The notes under the pieces were generated by a model. That model searched no databases. It was not told the DNA's origin and saw nothing but the letters and a program-made list of their open reading frames with translations. DNA of 64,000 bases from a bacterium (GTDB taxonomy: Bacteria; 4484-113; JAFGCY01), in contig JAGRNT010000002.1 of NCBI GenBank assembly GCA_020440605.1, positions 186,001 to 250,000 on the forward strand, in the 5' to 3' direction. Positions 42,979-51,371 of the stretch are shown here, one piece after another. A program made the translations under genes and the position numbers. The stretch's first letter is position 1. The number at the start of each line of letters is the position of its first letter.

Positions 42979-43080
42979 CACTGCACATCCTTGTTGAACG
43001 CCCATCGGACAGGTCCGGCACATGGTCATCCCAGTCAGGTGGATGCGTCATGATCGTAGTTCCAATTGAAGTCTGTAATG

Positions 43081-43089
43081 AGAATACCA
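43081..43089 (-). promoter_or_regulatory. Extended -10 promoter of heme lipoprotein gene 42166-42978
   Basis: TGG-TATTCT (43089-43081) inside plus-strand TAATGAGAATACCATAT (43076-43092); 16 of 17 bases match the motif at 42038-42054. Confidence 0.55.
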
Positions 43090-43223
43090 TATTTTCGGAT
43101 ATATTTACTCATCTATGTCCTATTTGCGATTCAGTCTGGATTCCTGCGGCAAATCCCGTGCTGCGCTTGCAAGCTGGCCTGATCGAAAGTAGACTTTCGC
43201 TCCTGGATCGAGGAGAAGTTGAC

Positions 43224-44672
43224 ATGGCCGGAAAACAGAATCAGAAGGTGAAGCCACGGCTGCTCAAGGGCATGCAGGACAGCTGGCCCGAGCTGGCGCG
43301 CGCGCGCCGTGAAATGCTCAGCGAGATCGAGGCGGTCTGCCGCAACTTCGGCTTCCTGCCGCTGGACACCCCGATCATGGAGGCCCGTGAGGCCCTGCTG
43401 GGTCCGGAGCCGAGCGCTGAGCAGCTTGCCAGCATCTTCCACTTCGAGAACCAGGACAAGGAACAGGTTGGTCTGCGCTACGACCTGACGGTACCGCTTT
43501 CACGCCTGTTCTGCCAGAATTTCCAGGATATCCCCCGCCCCTTCCGTCGTTATCAGACCGGAAGCGTGTTCCGCTGGGACAAGCCTGAACCGGGGCGCTT
43601 CCGGGAATTCCAGCAGTTCGACATCGACACGGTGGGCAGCGCCAGCCTGGCTGCGGATGCGGAGATCCTCGCCGTCGTCGACGCAATCTTCCGGCGTCTG
43701 AAGGTCCGCAACTACGTGATCCGCTTCAGCAACCGCAAGATCCTCAATGCACTGGGAGAATTCTGCGGTGCCGATGAGCGACAGGGCCGGGACATCTACC
43801 GCGTGATTGACAAGCTCGACAAGTTCGACCGCGAGCGCATTCGCCAGGAGCTTGGCCCCGGCCTCAAGGATGAAAGTGGCGCAGAGATCCCCGGCCTCGG
43901 TCTGGACGTTGATCAGATCAGCAGGATTGATGCCTTCCTGGATCTGCCAAACTCAGGAGATGCATCTGAGTCGCTGCAGGCTGCGCGCGCGCTGTTCACC
44001 GGCAATTCACTTGGCAATGAAGGCCTGGATGAGATCGAGGAGCTGATCGGCATGCTCGAGGCCTACGGCCTGCGCAACTCAAGCTGGATCTTCGATCTGC
44101 ACCTTGCCCGTGGTCTCGGGTACTACACGGGACCGGTGTTTGAGGTCACGCTCACGGACCTGCCCAGCTACGGCTCGGTATTCGGTGGCGGCCGCTATGA
44201 CGACCTGGTGGAACGCTTCCTCGGTGAAGGACAGGGCGTGCCGGCCGTCGGCGCCAGTGTCGGCGTGGACCGCCTGTTGGCAGCACTGACGGAGCTGGGC
44301 CGGATTGAGCAGCGCCGGGCAACGAGCGAAGTGCTCGTGACCGTAATGGACAAGGCGCGGATGGCCGACTACATCGCCATCACCAGCGAACTGCGCAATG
44401 CGGGCATCCCAGCGGAGATGTTCCTCGGCGGCGGCAATCTGCAGAAGCAGCTCAAGTATGCCGACCGGCTGGGGATTCCCTTCGCGGTGATCGCCGGCAG
44501 TGACGAGTTCGAGAAGGCGGAACTGAGCATCAAGGATCTTGAACTGGGCCGGCGGATTGCCGAGCAGGTCGAGGACAGGGAAGAGTGGAAGGAGCAGAAG
44601 CAGCAGTTCACGATCAGCCGCAGTGAGCTGGTCGGGACGATCAGTGAACGGCTGCAGCGCGGGCCGGGCTAG
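43224..44672 (+). CDS. hisS: Histidyl-tRNA synthetase
   Basis: 482 residues from ATG 43224, chosen for GAGGAG upstream; the frame is open 58 codons further but without family similarity. Class II signatures: KPRLLKGMQDSWPE at the start, GLRYDLTVPLSRL, FRRYQTGSVFRWDKPEPGRF, GLGYYTGPVFEVT (His-binding), GGGRYDDLVERF and VGASVGVDRLLAAL, then an anticodon-binding domain. Longer than typical bacterial HisRS (about 420-430). Converges on the CCA gene with a 4-bp overlap of the 3' ends. Confidence 0.94.
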   Translation: MAGKQNQKVKPRLLKGMQDSWPELARARREMLSEIEAVCRNFGFLPLDTPIMEAREALLGPEPSAEQLASIFHFENQDKEQVGLRYDLTVPLSRLFCQNFQDIPRPFRRYQTGSVFRWDKPEPGRFREFQQFDIDTVGSASLAADAEILAVVDAIFRRLKVRNYVIRFSNRKILNALGEFCGADERQGRDIYRVIDKLDKFDRERIRQELGPGLKDESGAEIPGLGLDVDQISRIDAFLDLPNSGDASESLQAARALFTGNSLGNEGLDEIEELIGMLEAYGLRNSSWIFDLHLARGLGYYTGPVFEVTLTDLPSYGSVFGGGRYDDLVERFLGEGQGVPAVGASVGVDRLLAALTELGRIEQRRATSEVLVTVMDKARMADYIAITSELRNAGIPAEMFLGGGNLQKQLKYADRLGIPFAVIAGSDEFEKAELSIKDLELGRRIAEQVEDREEWKEQKQQFTISRSELVGTISERLQRGPG

Positions 44673-46129
44673 TCTGATCCGCCCCGGCCCGTCCGCGCCA
44701 GCTCAAGAATGAACTCGCGCGCTTCGTGTTCCGTGCTGATCAGGCCTTCCGCGGTGGCTTCGAGCATGGCCTTCTTGCAGCGACCGATGAATGGACCCGG
44801 ACGGATGTCCAGCAGGCGCATGATCGCGTTGCCATCCAGCAGCACCGGCGGCCTCGCCACAGCACTGTCATTGACATAGTTGTCAGCGATCTGCCGTGCG
44901 GCACTTATGTGCCGTCGCAGACTCTCCTCGCTGTCGCTGCCCAGCGCCGCCGAGCAGTCCGCCAGGCTGTGCAGCAGCTGCGGCAGACTTGCCTCTCCCA
45001 GACTGCGGATGAAGCGGTAGATCAGCTTTGCCGGCAGCGGCTCATTGGCACAGTAGAATCCGAGCCGCAAATGCTCATGGATCATGCGCTTCACGAAATC
45101 CTGCTGAGCTCCGGAGAAGCGCAGTCGCATGAAGTCTCCTGCAACCAGCTCCACCCCGGTCTTCTGGTGGCCGATGAAGCTGACGTAGCCATCTTCCTCC
45201 TCTCTCCGAGTCGCGGGTTTGCCGACATCATGCAGCAGCAGCGAAAGCCTGGTCAGGGACAGCACACTGGCCCCGCCTTCCGGCACGCTGTCCATTGCGG
45301 AGATGAACTCCTCCCGGTAATCCATCAGCTCATCCGGGAAATTCTGTAACAGCTCATCCAGCTTCCCGAGTGCCATCATTGTGTGTTGCCAGACATCAAG
45401 GTGGTGATAGTGATTCTGCACGCAGCCGACACTGTCACGCAGCGCCGGGAACAACTGCCAGAGTACTCCGCAATCCGCAGCCAGCTGAATCAGTTCCGTT
45501 TCAAGTCGCGGCAGACCGAACCAGCGCAGCAGTTCCTCCCGCTGGCGCTCACCTGAGCTGTTGTCCAGCAGTGCTGCGTTGCGTTTCCACGCTGCCAGAG
45601 TCTCTGGTTCCGGTTTCAGTCCGAGCTGCGCGGCCAGCCTGAATCCACGAAGCAGGCGAAGCGGATCCTCCTGCAGATTCTCTTCACTGATCATGCGCAG
45701 CCAGCCGCCCGCGAGATCCCTGAAGCTATCCGGCACGCTCAGGATGTCATTCGCAGTCATTGTGCCGCTCAGCACCGTCCTGAGCGGTATGGCAATCGCA
45801 TTGACCGTGTAGTCCCGGCGCAGCAGATCCGTCCGGATGTCCGCTGCATGCATGGGTGTAATGTCAATTTCGAGCCCGCCGGTGACAATCCTGCTGGATG
45901 CGAATCTCTGGTTGACGGTGAAGGCCTGGTGCCCCGTATGCCGCTCCAGCAGTTTCACCACGGAATCAATCGGATCCGGAACCACAAGATCCAGGTCGCG
46001 GATCGGCCGGCCCAGCCAGGTGTCGCGCAGGGCGCCGCCAACGAGCCAGCAGTCTGGACCGGGATCGGGCAGACCCACCAGCTGCTGTGCCAGCACCTGC
46101 ATCCCTGCCTGGATCCTCTGCATTTCCAC
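44669..46129 (-). CDS. cca: CCA-adding tRNA nucleotidyltransferase / poly(A) polymerase family with HD domain
   Basis: 486 residues. Nucleotidyltransferase head: WLVGGALRDTWLGRPIRDLD with the two metal-binding Asp, RRDYTVNAIA, EDPLRLLRGFRLAAQLG. An HD domain follows (LLLHDVGKPATRREE, QHTMMALGKLDELL). Adds CCA to tRNA 3' ends; a poly(A) polymerase role cannot be excluded. The tRNA-Ser in this window lacks an encoded CCA, so such an enzyme is needed. The GTG at 46129 is exactly 6 bases after CATAAT; an ATG at 46123 is possible. Divergent from recX with a 32-bp gap. Confidence 0.9.
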   Translation of the reverse strand: MEMQRIQAGMQVLAQQLVGLPDPGPDCWLVGGALRDTWLGRPIRDLDLVVPDPIDSVVKLLERHTGHQAFTVNQRFASSRIVTGGLEIDITPMHAADIRTDLLRRDYTVNAIAIPLRTVLSGTMTANDILSVPDSFRDLAGGWLRMISEENLQEDPLRLLRGFRLAAQLGLKPEPETLAAWKRNAALLDNSSGERQREELLRWFGLPRLETELIQLAADCGVLWQLFPALRDSVGCVQNHYHHLDVWQHTMMALGKLDELLQNFPDELMDYREEFISAMDSVPEGGASVLSLTRLSLLLHDVGKPATRREEEDGYVSFIGHQKTGVELVAGDFMRLRFSGAQQDFVKRMIHEHLRLGFYCANEPLPAKLIYRFIRSLGEASLPQLLHSLADCSAALGSDSEESLRRHISAARQIADNYVNDSAVARPPVLLDGNAIMRLLDIRPGPFIGRCKKAMLEATAEGLISTEHEAREFILELARTGRGGSD

Positions 46130-46135
46130 GGGGCA

Positions 46136-46155
46136 ATTATGGCACGCGCTATGCT
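46136..46155. promoter_or_regulatory. Back-to-back -10 boxes of two leaderless divergent genes
   Basis: Minus strand CATAAT (46141-46136) lies 6 bases before the GTG of the CCA gene; plus strand TATGCT (46150-46155) lies 6 bases before the ATG of recX. The 32-bp gap leaves no room for two 5' leaders. Confidence 0.65.
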
Positions 46156-46161
46156 GGGGAG

Positions 46162-46863
46162 ATGCCGCTCATCACGCAGCTCAGATCCCGCCGCCAGGAG
46201 AAATGGACCGAGGTCATTCCCGACGAGGGAGAGTCTCTGCTGCTTCCGGCCGGCACCCTGCCCGCCTGGTGGGAGGCCGGTTTCAGCGTACCGGAGGTGG
46301 AATGGCAACGCACCGCGCGGATGTCGCGCTTCCACCTGATGTACGACCGGGCCTGCCGCCTGCTGACACGCCGTGAGCATTTCGGCAGGGAACTGCAGCG
46401 CAAGCTGTCCCAGAACAACCGTGAGCATGATCTGGTTGATGAGGTGATCCGGCTCTGCCGCGAACGGGGCTTCATTGACGACGAACGCGCCGCTCAGACC
46501 GCCTCTGAACAGCTGCTGGCCAAGGGGGCGATCGGCGCGCCAAAACTGATGCAGGAACTGCTGCGCCGCGGCTGTGATCGCGAGTTGGCACAGCGTATGG
46601 TCCAGGAGCACTGCGGCGGGGTTGACAGTTTCAGCAGTGCACTGGAACTGCTGGAGGGCCGGCGCAGGACATACGAGGGAAAGTTGCAGCAGTACCGGCG
46701 CAGGCTGGGTGACACGGCTGACCGGACATTGGAACTGCAGATCAGAGCCAAGCTCTCGGCTTCGATGCTGTCATTTCTTGCCGGTCGCGGGTTCACGGAC
46801 TCGGAATCACGTCAGGCTGTGCGTGAGTTCTGTGGCCGAGTCATGGGCGGAGACGGTGACTGA
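46162..46863 (+). CDS. recX: RecX-family regulatory protein
   Basis: 233 residues. RecX three-helix repeats: RACRLLTRREHFGRELQRKL, VIRLCRERGFIDDERAAQTA, KGAIGAPKLMQELLRRGCDR and later ASMLSFLAGRGFTDSESRQA. RecX binds and restrains RecA filaments. About 55 N-terminal residues (IPDEGESLLLPAGTLPAWWE) precede the first repeat, a beta-rich extension found in many phyla. ATG 46162 follows TATGCT by 6 bases. Converges with cinA: the stops are adjacent. Confidence 0.82.
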   Translation: MPLITQLRSRRQEKWTEVIPDEGESLLLPAGTLPAWWEAGFSVPEVEWQRTARMSRFHLMYDRACRLLTRREHFGRELQRKLSQNNREHDLVDEVIRLCRERGFIDDERAAQTASEQLLAKGAIGAPKLMQELLRRGCDRELAQRMVQEHCGGVDSFSSALELLEGRRRTYEGKLQQYRRRLGDTADRTLELQIRAKLSASMLSFLAGRGFTDSESRQAVREFCGRVMGGDGD

Positions 46864-47586
46864 TCAGTCCTCCAGCGCGATGATGTCCGCTTCAAGTTCC
46901 CTGCAGACCCGCTGCACTTCCTCCAGGTCGTCGCCAATCACCTTGATCTCCGTGAACCACTCCCCTTCCATCTTCGGATAGCTGCCGAAGTCAAGCGTGG
47001 GCCACTGCTGCTGGTAACGACGCAGCAGCGGAGCGAACACGGACTCCGGCATACGCACGCGGAAGCTGGCAATCTGCTGGATCGGTCCTCTGAACTCGTC
47101 AGCCACTGTAGCCCACATCTCGCGCATCACGGAGGGTACTCCAGCCAGTACGTAGCAGTTGCCAAGCACGAATCCCGGCGCTGATGTGGACTGGGTGCGG
47201 ATCAGCCGGGCACCGGTCGGCAGGGTGCACATCGCGAGCTGGCCTTCATTGAGTTCCGCCCCCTTGCGTCTGCGCCATTCCTGTGCGGCATCCTCGAACA
47301 AGATGCACTCCAGGCCGAATGCCAGTGCCACTGCATCCCTCGTCAGGTCATCCGGTGTCGGCCCGATGCCGCCGCTGGTGATCACCCTGTCGAACAGACC
47401 CGCCATGCTGCGCAGCATGGCTGCGATCAGTTCGAGGTCGTCAGGAATGGTCACGATCCGCTCAAGTCGAGCGCCGCGCTGAGCCAGTTCCCCGGCGAGG
47501 AAGTGGCTGTTCGTGTCCTGCGTATCACCGCGCAGGATCTCATTGCCGATCACCAGCAGTGCCACTGACATGTGCCCGTCTGCCAT
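46864..47586 (-). CDS. cinA: CinA-like molybdopterin-binding domain protein
   Basis: 240 residues. MoCF-biosynthesis/CinA N-terminal domain: ALLVIGNEILRGDTQDTNSH, ITSGGIGPTPDDLTRDAVAL, VLAGVPSVMREMW. The C-terminal nicotinamide-nucleotide amidase domain of full-length CinA is absent, so this is the short form found in many genomes; activity may be ADP-ribose pyrophosphatase or another nucleotide reaction. The ATG at 47586 follows TATTGT by 7 bases (leaderless); an in-frame ATG at 47571 is an alternative. Confidence 0.87.
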   Translation of the reverse strand: MADGHMSVALLVIGNEILRGDTQDTNSHFLAGELAQRGARLERIVTIPDDLELIAAMLRSMAGLFDRVITSGGIGPTPDDLTRDAVALAFGLECILFEDAAQEWRRRKGAELNEGQLAMCTLPTGARLIRTQSTSAPGFVLGNCYVLAGVPSVMREMWATVADEFRGPIQQIASFRVRMPESVFAPLLRRYQQQWPTLDFGSYPKMEGEWFTEIKVIGDDLEEVQRVCRELEADIIALED

Positions 47587-47592
47587 ATTGGT

Positions 47593-47599
47593 TACAATA
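47593..47599. promoter_or_regulatory. Symmetric -10 sequence for divergent transcription
   Basis: TACAATA reads TACAAT on the plus strand (47593-47598) and TATTGT on the minus strand (47599-47594). It sits in the 21-bp gap between the cinA ATG (47586) and the likely TTG start at 47608, so one site can only serve one gene at a time. Confidence 0.58.
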
Positions 47600-47607
47600 T
47601 CATCAAG

Positions 47608-48390
47608 TTGGCATTCAAGCTGTCCATCCTGCTGATCTGGCTGAGCGTGCCCCTCGCCGCCTACCATTTCGCCACCCGCAGCTATTCGGAATACCAGCGC
47701 ATAGAGCAGGACCAGCTCCGCGTGCTTGACGACTGGGAGAGCTATCTGAGATCGCACACAGGGGCCCTGACGGCCCAGAGCCGCGAGACCACCCGCGTGC
47801 TCGTGCCGGGGGAGCGCGATGAATGGAAGCAGGATTGGCGGGCACTGGTGGCTGCCCGTGAAGCAGAGCGTGCCCGGCTCCCGAAACTGCGCGCCAGCCA
47901 TTATCCACTCAGCATTCAGCGCCTGCAGGATCTTGATTCGCGACTTGAGGATCTGCAGGAGGACATCGAGCGGGCTGAACAGTACTGGTTCGACAGTATC
48001 CGCATCCGCGGCAGCATAGAGCAGCTGGTCAGCCAGATTGACTCGGCGCGAAGCACCGCGGACTACTACGAGAGAATCCGCGCCCATGGAATCCACCGCA
48101 TGCTGCTGGATGACATTTCCCTGATGGAGGATGCCCTGCGTCAGCGCTGGAATGATCTGAGACGGGCGGAGCAGCAGGCTTCAGGCAGGCTGAGTGATGC
48201 GCAGCGTGACTCACGTGGAATGTTTGACGACATGGACGAGCTCAGGGAACTGCGCAGGCGTGATACTGAGGAATCCTACCAGGCTGATCTACAGCAGCGT
48301 CTGGAGGAATTCAACCTGGCGGAGGAGCTCAGAAAGCTGGCGGCCGGGGACGACGCGGACGCCGCCCCCGGCCAGCCGGGAATAGTCTGA
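47608..48390 (+). CDS. Membrane-anchored coiled-coil protein of unknown function
   Basis: About 260 residues. One N-terminal membrane helix (FKLSILLIWLSVPLAAYHFA), then almost continuous charged heptad-like helix (residues 25-240; for example LQDLDSRLEDLQEDIERAEQ) and a flexible Ala/Asp/Pro-rich tail. No enzyme motif. Start uncertain: TTG 47608 fits the -10 at 47593 and the position of the membrane helix; GTG 47572 is the earlier option and would overlap cinA. Same strand polarity is not shared with its neighbours. Confidence 0.62.
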   Translation: MAFKLSILLIWLSVPLAAYHFATRSYSEYQRIEQDQLRVLDDWESYLRSHTGALTAQSRETTRVLVPGERDEWKQDWRALVAAREAERARLPKLRASHYPLSIQRLQDLDSRLEDLQEDIERAEQYWFDSIRIRGSIEQLVSQIDSARSTADYYERIRAHGIHRMLLDDISLMEDALRQRWNDLRRAEQQASGRLSDAQRDSRGMFDDMDELRELRRRDTEESYQADLQQRLEEFNLAEELRKLAAGDDADAAPGQPGIV

Positions 48391-48399
48391 AGTTGAAGC

Positions 48400-51273
48400 T
48401 CAGCTCACGAGCCCGCTGAACTCAGGCGTGGACATGATCTCAGCCTTGAGGTTCGGATTGCGGGTGATCGCGGTGTTCAGGCACTTGCGGGCATCATCGA
48501 TGTTGCGCTTCATGACGTGCGCCAGCGCACTGTCAACGTAGAAGCGCGGCTTGTCCTCAAAGCGCTCCAGCGCTTCCTCGAAGACCTCGAGCGCCTTGTC
48601 ATACTCCTTCTGGCGGATGATCGAGATGCCCTTGTAGTGGTAGGCCTGCCACTTGTCGGGACGCAGGCGGATGGCGTTGTCAAAGTGATCAACGGCCTTG
48701 GCGAACTGCTCCAGCTCCGCCAGCAGCAGGCCGCGGCGGTAGTAGCTGTCAGCGTGGTTCTCATTGAGCTTGAGGGCCTGTGCGAAGGTGTCGGCGGCAC
48801 TGAGCTGGTCGCCCAGTCCGTCCTCGGCGATGCCCTTCTGGTAGTAGACCTCGGCATTCTTCTTGTCGTAGCGCAGCAGGTAGTTGATGCACTCCAGCGC
48901 CTCTTCATAGCGGTGCAGGCGGTTGAGCGCCACTGTCTTGTTGAGCCAGGTCTCGAGATGAGTACGGTCACACTCAAGCGCCTTGTCATAGGCCTGCACG
49001 GCGGCGGTGTAGTAGCGCACCACCTCCTGGCGGGATTCAGCGGCCTCACCGAGCTTGCGGTTGGCTTCACCGAGCTCGAACCATCCGCGCAGGTCCTGCG
49101 AGTTGCGGTTGAGGAACTTCGTGAGGAACTCGATCTGTCCGTTGAACTCACCGAGGTTGCCAAGCAGAAGCGCCTTGCGGTACCAGACCATGTCATTGTC
49201 ATTGTTCAGCTCAAGGGACTTGTCGAAGGCCTGCATGGCCTTCTCGCGGTCACCGAGCTGCTCCTGCACAAGGCCGCGGTTGTACCAGATCCGCGCATCC
49301 TCAGGGAAACGGTCAAGGTACTTGTCGGTGTATTCCAGTGCCTCGTCGTAGTGCTCCGTACCGTAGTAGGACAGTCCGAGATTTGCCCAGGCCTCGGGGT
49401 CACCGGGTTGGGTATGCGTGAACTCCTCGAAGCTCTCCTGCGCCTTGTCGTACTTGCTGATCATCAGCTCGGCGGTACCGCGTTGCTTGAAGCTCATGTC
49501 GTCATCTTCATTGAGTTCAATGCAGTGCTCGAATTCGAAGATCGCCTGTCCGTCCTGGCCCATCTTGCCAAGCAGGATGCCGCAGTTGTAGCGGGCGTTG
49601 AAGAAGCGGGCGTTGATGTCACGGGCGCGCTTGAAGCAGTTCAGCGCCGTGAGGATATTGCCCTGCTCGTAGTAGCACAGACCGAGGTTGTACCAGGCCT
49701 TGTAGTAGCCGCTGTTGACGGAGACGGCACTTTCGTAGCTCTCGATCTCCGCCCGGCGGTCGCCGAGCTTGTGTGCTGCGAGGCCCCGGTTGTACCAGAT
49801 GTAGTCAATGTTGCCCTTCAGCTCGAGGACCTTGTCATAGTTGGCCATTTCATCTGAATACTGGCCGAGATCGTGCTGGCACATCGCGCGTGCAATGTAG
49901 GTTCCCCAGCTCTTGGGCTCCAGAGCCAGTGAGCGGTCGAAGAACTCCAGTGCCTCGCGATAGCGACCCATGCTGTAATTGGCCCAGCCGAGACCCCAGT
50001 AGACATGAGGGTTATCCGGGAAGTGCTTGGCAACGTCCGTCAGCTTCACTTCCGCATCCATGTACTGCTGGTGCTTCAGGTCATTGAAGCAGTGGTTGAT
50101 GAGCTTGCGTTCTGCGTCCCGTGCGGCGCGCTCCTTCTCTTCCTTCTTCTTGAACATGCCGCTCTGTTCGGACTTCCACACCTCATGGATGAGGTTGTAG
50201 TCGCGCACGAGGAAACCCTCATCGAGCAGGTCGCGATGCACGAGATCGGCAAGAGTGGCACCGACACGGCCCTCACGCTCGCGCAGCTCGCCGTATCCCA
50301 TCTTGTTGAAACGGAAGAAGGCCACATCCAGTTCGGACTCGATCGCGGCGAAGCCGAGCTTGCTGGCAATCTTCTCAAAGAGGAAGTCGGCGTCGTCCGT
50401 TTCAAAGATACGGAAGTCCTTGCCCTTGTCGAGGCCGATCGCCATCAGGTCCGTGATCGTCTCAGGCACATGCTTCATGTTGCCCTGGTAGCCCCAGTAA
50501 AGACCACCGGAGAGCACATCCGGGTGATCATGCACGATCTCCATCAGCATGTTCATCACGGAGTATTCAGTGCCGCTGTAACCCATTATCACGAGACCGA
50601 CGTTGCTCATGGACTTCACAAGGAAGTCGCGCAGGTCGTCATTGTGCTTGGCCATTCCCTCGCGCAGGTAGCGGACATCGTAGCGATCAAGGTCCCCATG
50701 GACCTTGACAACATACCTGTGGTCCTCATCCTTGACCTCGACAAGCTGGTCGGGGCCCTTGATCGTCACGCAGTTCGTACCGCGCAGCCAGTAGAAGGCA
50801 TCCTCAGTGAGCGTGTCCCAGTTAGTGGTGTACACGCGGTTGTTGAGCTTGCCTTCCTTGACGCCGATGGCGAAGTTGAGCTGCGCCGGGCTGGGGAAAC
50901 GTCCCTCCATATACCGACGGAACAGCTCGGTGCGCAGGTAGACGGAGGGAAACTCCTTCTCCAGCGCCGAGATGTAGGCATAGTTCGGATTGAACCACTT
51001 CTCGCGGCTGACCCAGTCTGACAGTTCGTCTGCTGTCATCTGTCCGCGCTTTGCGGGGTTGGTCTTCTCGAAGACCTTGACGATGATCTCATCAATGATG
51101 TCTCGGGATAGGGGTATGCCTGCACTGACTGACATGCCCGCCCCGAAGAAGAACTGGAACTTTGCGGGACGCGAATAGAACTTCTCGAGGAATTCATCCT
51201 GGGAGATGATCGCCTCGTTGAGAACGTCCTTGCGGTCACGCTGTTCCACCTTGATGCGACGACGGATTGACAT
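48400..51273 (-). CDS. SIR2-like domain protein with long TPR array
   Basis: 957 residues, no signal or membrane segment. Residues 40-320 form a SIR2-like domain: FFFGAGMSVSAGIPLSRDII (nucleotide loop), VYTTNWDTLTEDAF (Asn151), VVKVHGDLDRY (His192) and LVIMGYSGTEYSVMNML. Asn and His match the NAD-consuming residues of defence-type SIR2 proteins. From about 400 to 940 lie some 16 TPR repeats (e.g. VYWGLGWANYSMGRYREALE). NAD-cleaving SIR2 with a sensor repeat domain is a common anti-phage layout, but there are no other defence genes here and no sign of recent transfer, so a housekeeping or regulatory role is equally possible. Confidence 0.85.
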   Translation of the reverse strand: MSIRRRIKVEQRDRKDVLNEAIISQDEFLEKFYSRPAKFQFFFGAGMSVSAGIPLSRDIIDEIIVKVFEKTNPAKRGQMTADELSDWVSREKWFNPNYAYISALEKEFPSVYLRTELFRRYMEGRFPSPAQLNFAIGVKEGKLNNRVYTTNWDTLTEDAFYWLRGTNCVTIKGPDQLVEVKDEDHRYVVKVHGDLDRYDVRYLREGMAKHNDDLRDFLVKSMSNVGLVIMGYSGTEYSVMNMLMEIVHDHPDVLSGGLYWGYQGNMKHVPETITDLMAIGLDKGKDFRIFETDDADFLFEKIASKLGFAAIESELDVAFFRFNKMGYGELREREGRVGATLADLVHRDLLDEGFLVRDYNLIHEVWKSEQSGMFKKKEEKERAARDAERKLINHCFNDLKHQQYMDAEVKLTDVAKHFPDNPHVYWGLGWANYSMGRYREALEFFDRSLALEPKSWGTYIARAMCQHDLGQYSDEMANYDKVLELKGNIDYIWYNRGLAAHKLGDRRAEIESYESAVSVNSGYYKAWYNLGLCYYEQGNILTALNCFKRARDINARFFNARYNCGILLGKMGQDGQAIFEFEHCIELNEDDDMSFKQRGTAELMISKYDKAQESFEEFTHTQPGDPEAWANLGLSYYGTEHYDEALEYTDKYLDRFPEDARIWYNRGLVQEQLGDREKAMQAFDKSLELNNDNDMVWYRKALLLGNLGEFNGQIEFLTKFLNRNSQDLRGWFELGEANRKLGEAAESRQEVVRYYTAAVQAYDKALECDRTHLETWLNKTVALNRLHRYEEALECINYLLRYDKKNAEVYYQKGIAEDGLGDQLSAADTFAQALKLNENHADSYYRRGLLLAELEQFAKAVDHFDNAIRLRPDKWQAYHYKGISIIRQKEYDKALEVFEEALERFEDKPRFYVDSALAHVMKRNIDDARKCLNTAITRNPNLKAEIMSTPEFSGLVS

Positions 51274-51313
51274 AGGAAGCTACCCCTTGCATAGGATTCG
51301 AAAGAGACGTCTG

Positions 51314-51322
51314 ATTATAGCA
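51314..51322 (-). promoter_or_regulatory. Extended -10 promoter of the SIR2-TPR gene
   Basis: TGC-TATAAT (51322-51314); start near 51307, about 34 bases before the ATG at 51273, which has AAGGGG as ribosome site. Confidence 0.66.
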
Positions 51323-51359
51323 AACATGGGTCTTCCCATGAGCCTTCACGGGGGCGGAC

Positions 51360-51365
51360 TATAAT
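51360..51365 (+). promoter_or_regulatory. -10 box for leaderless rsmD transcript
   Basis: TATAAT, 6 bases before the GTG start at 51372; no Shine-Dalgarno. Confidence 0.68.
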
Positions 51366-51371
51366 CCAGCG

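Noticed and set aside
43050-43223. N-terminal extension of HisRS or a His leader peptide
   Set aside because: The 58 extra codons have no His run and no family similarity; GAGGAG supports ATG 43224.
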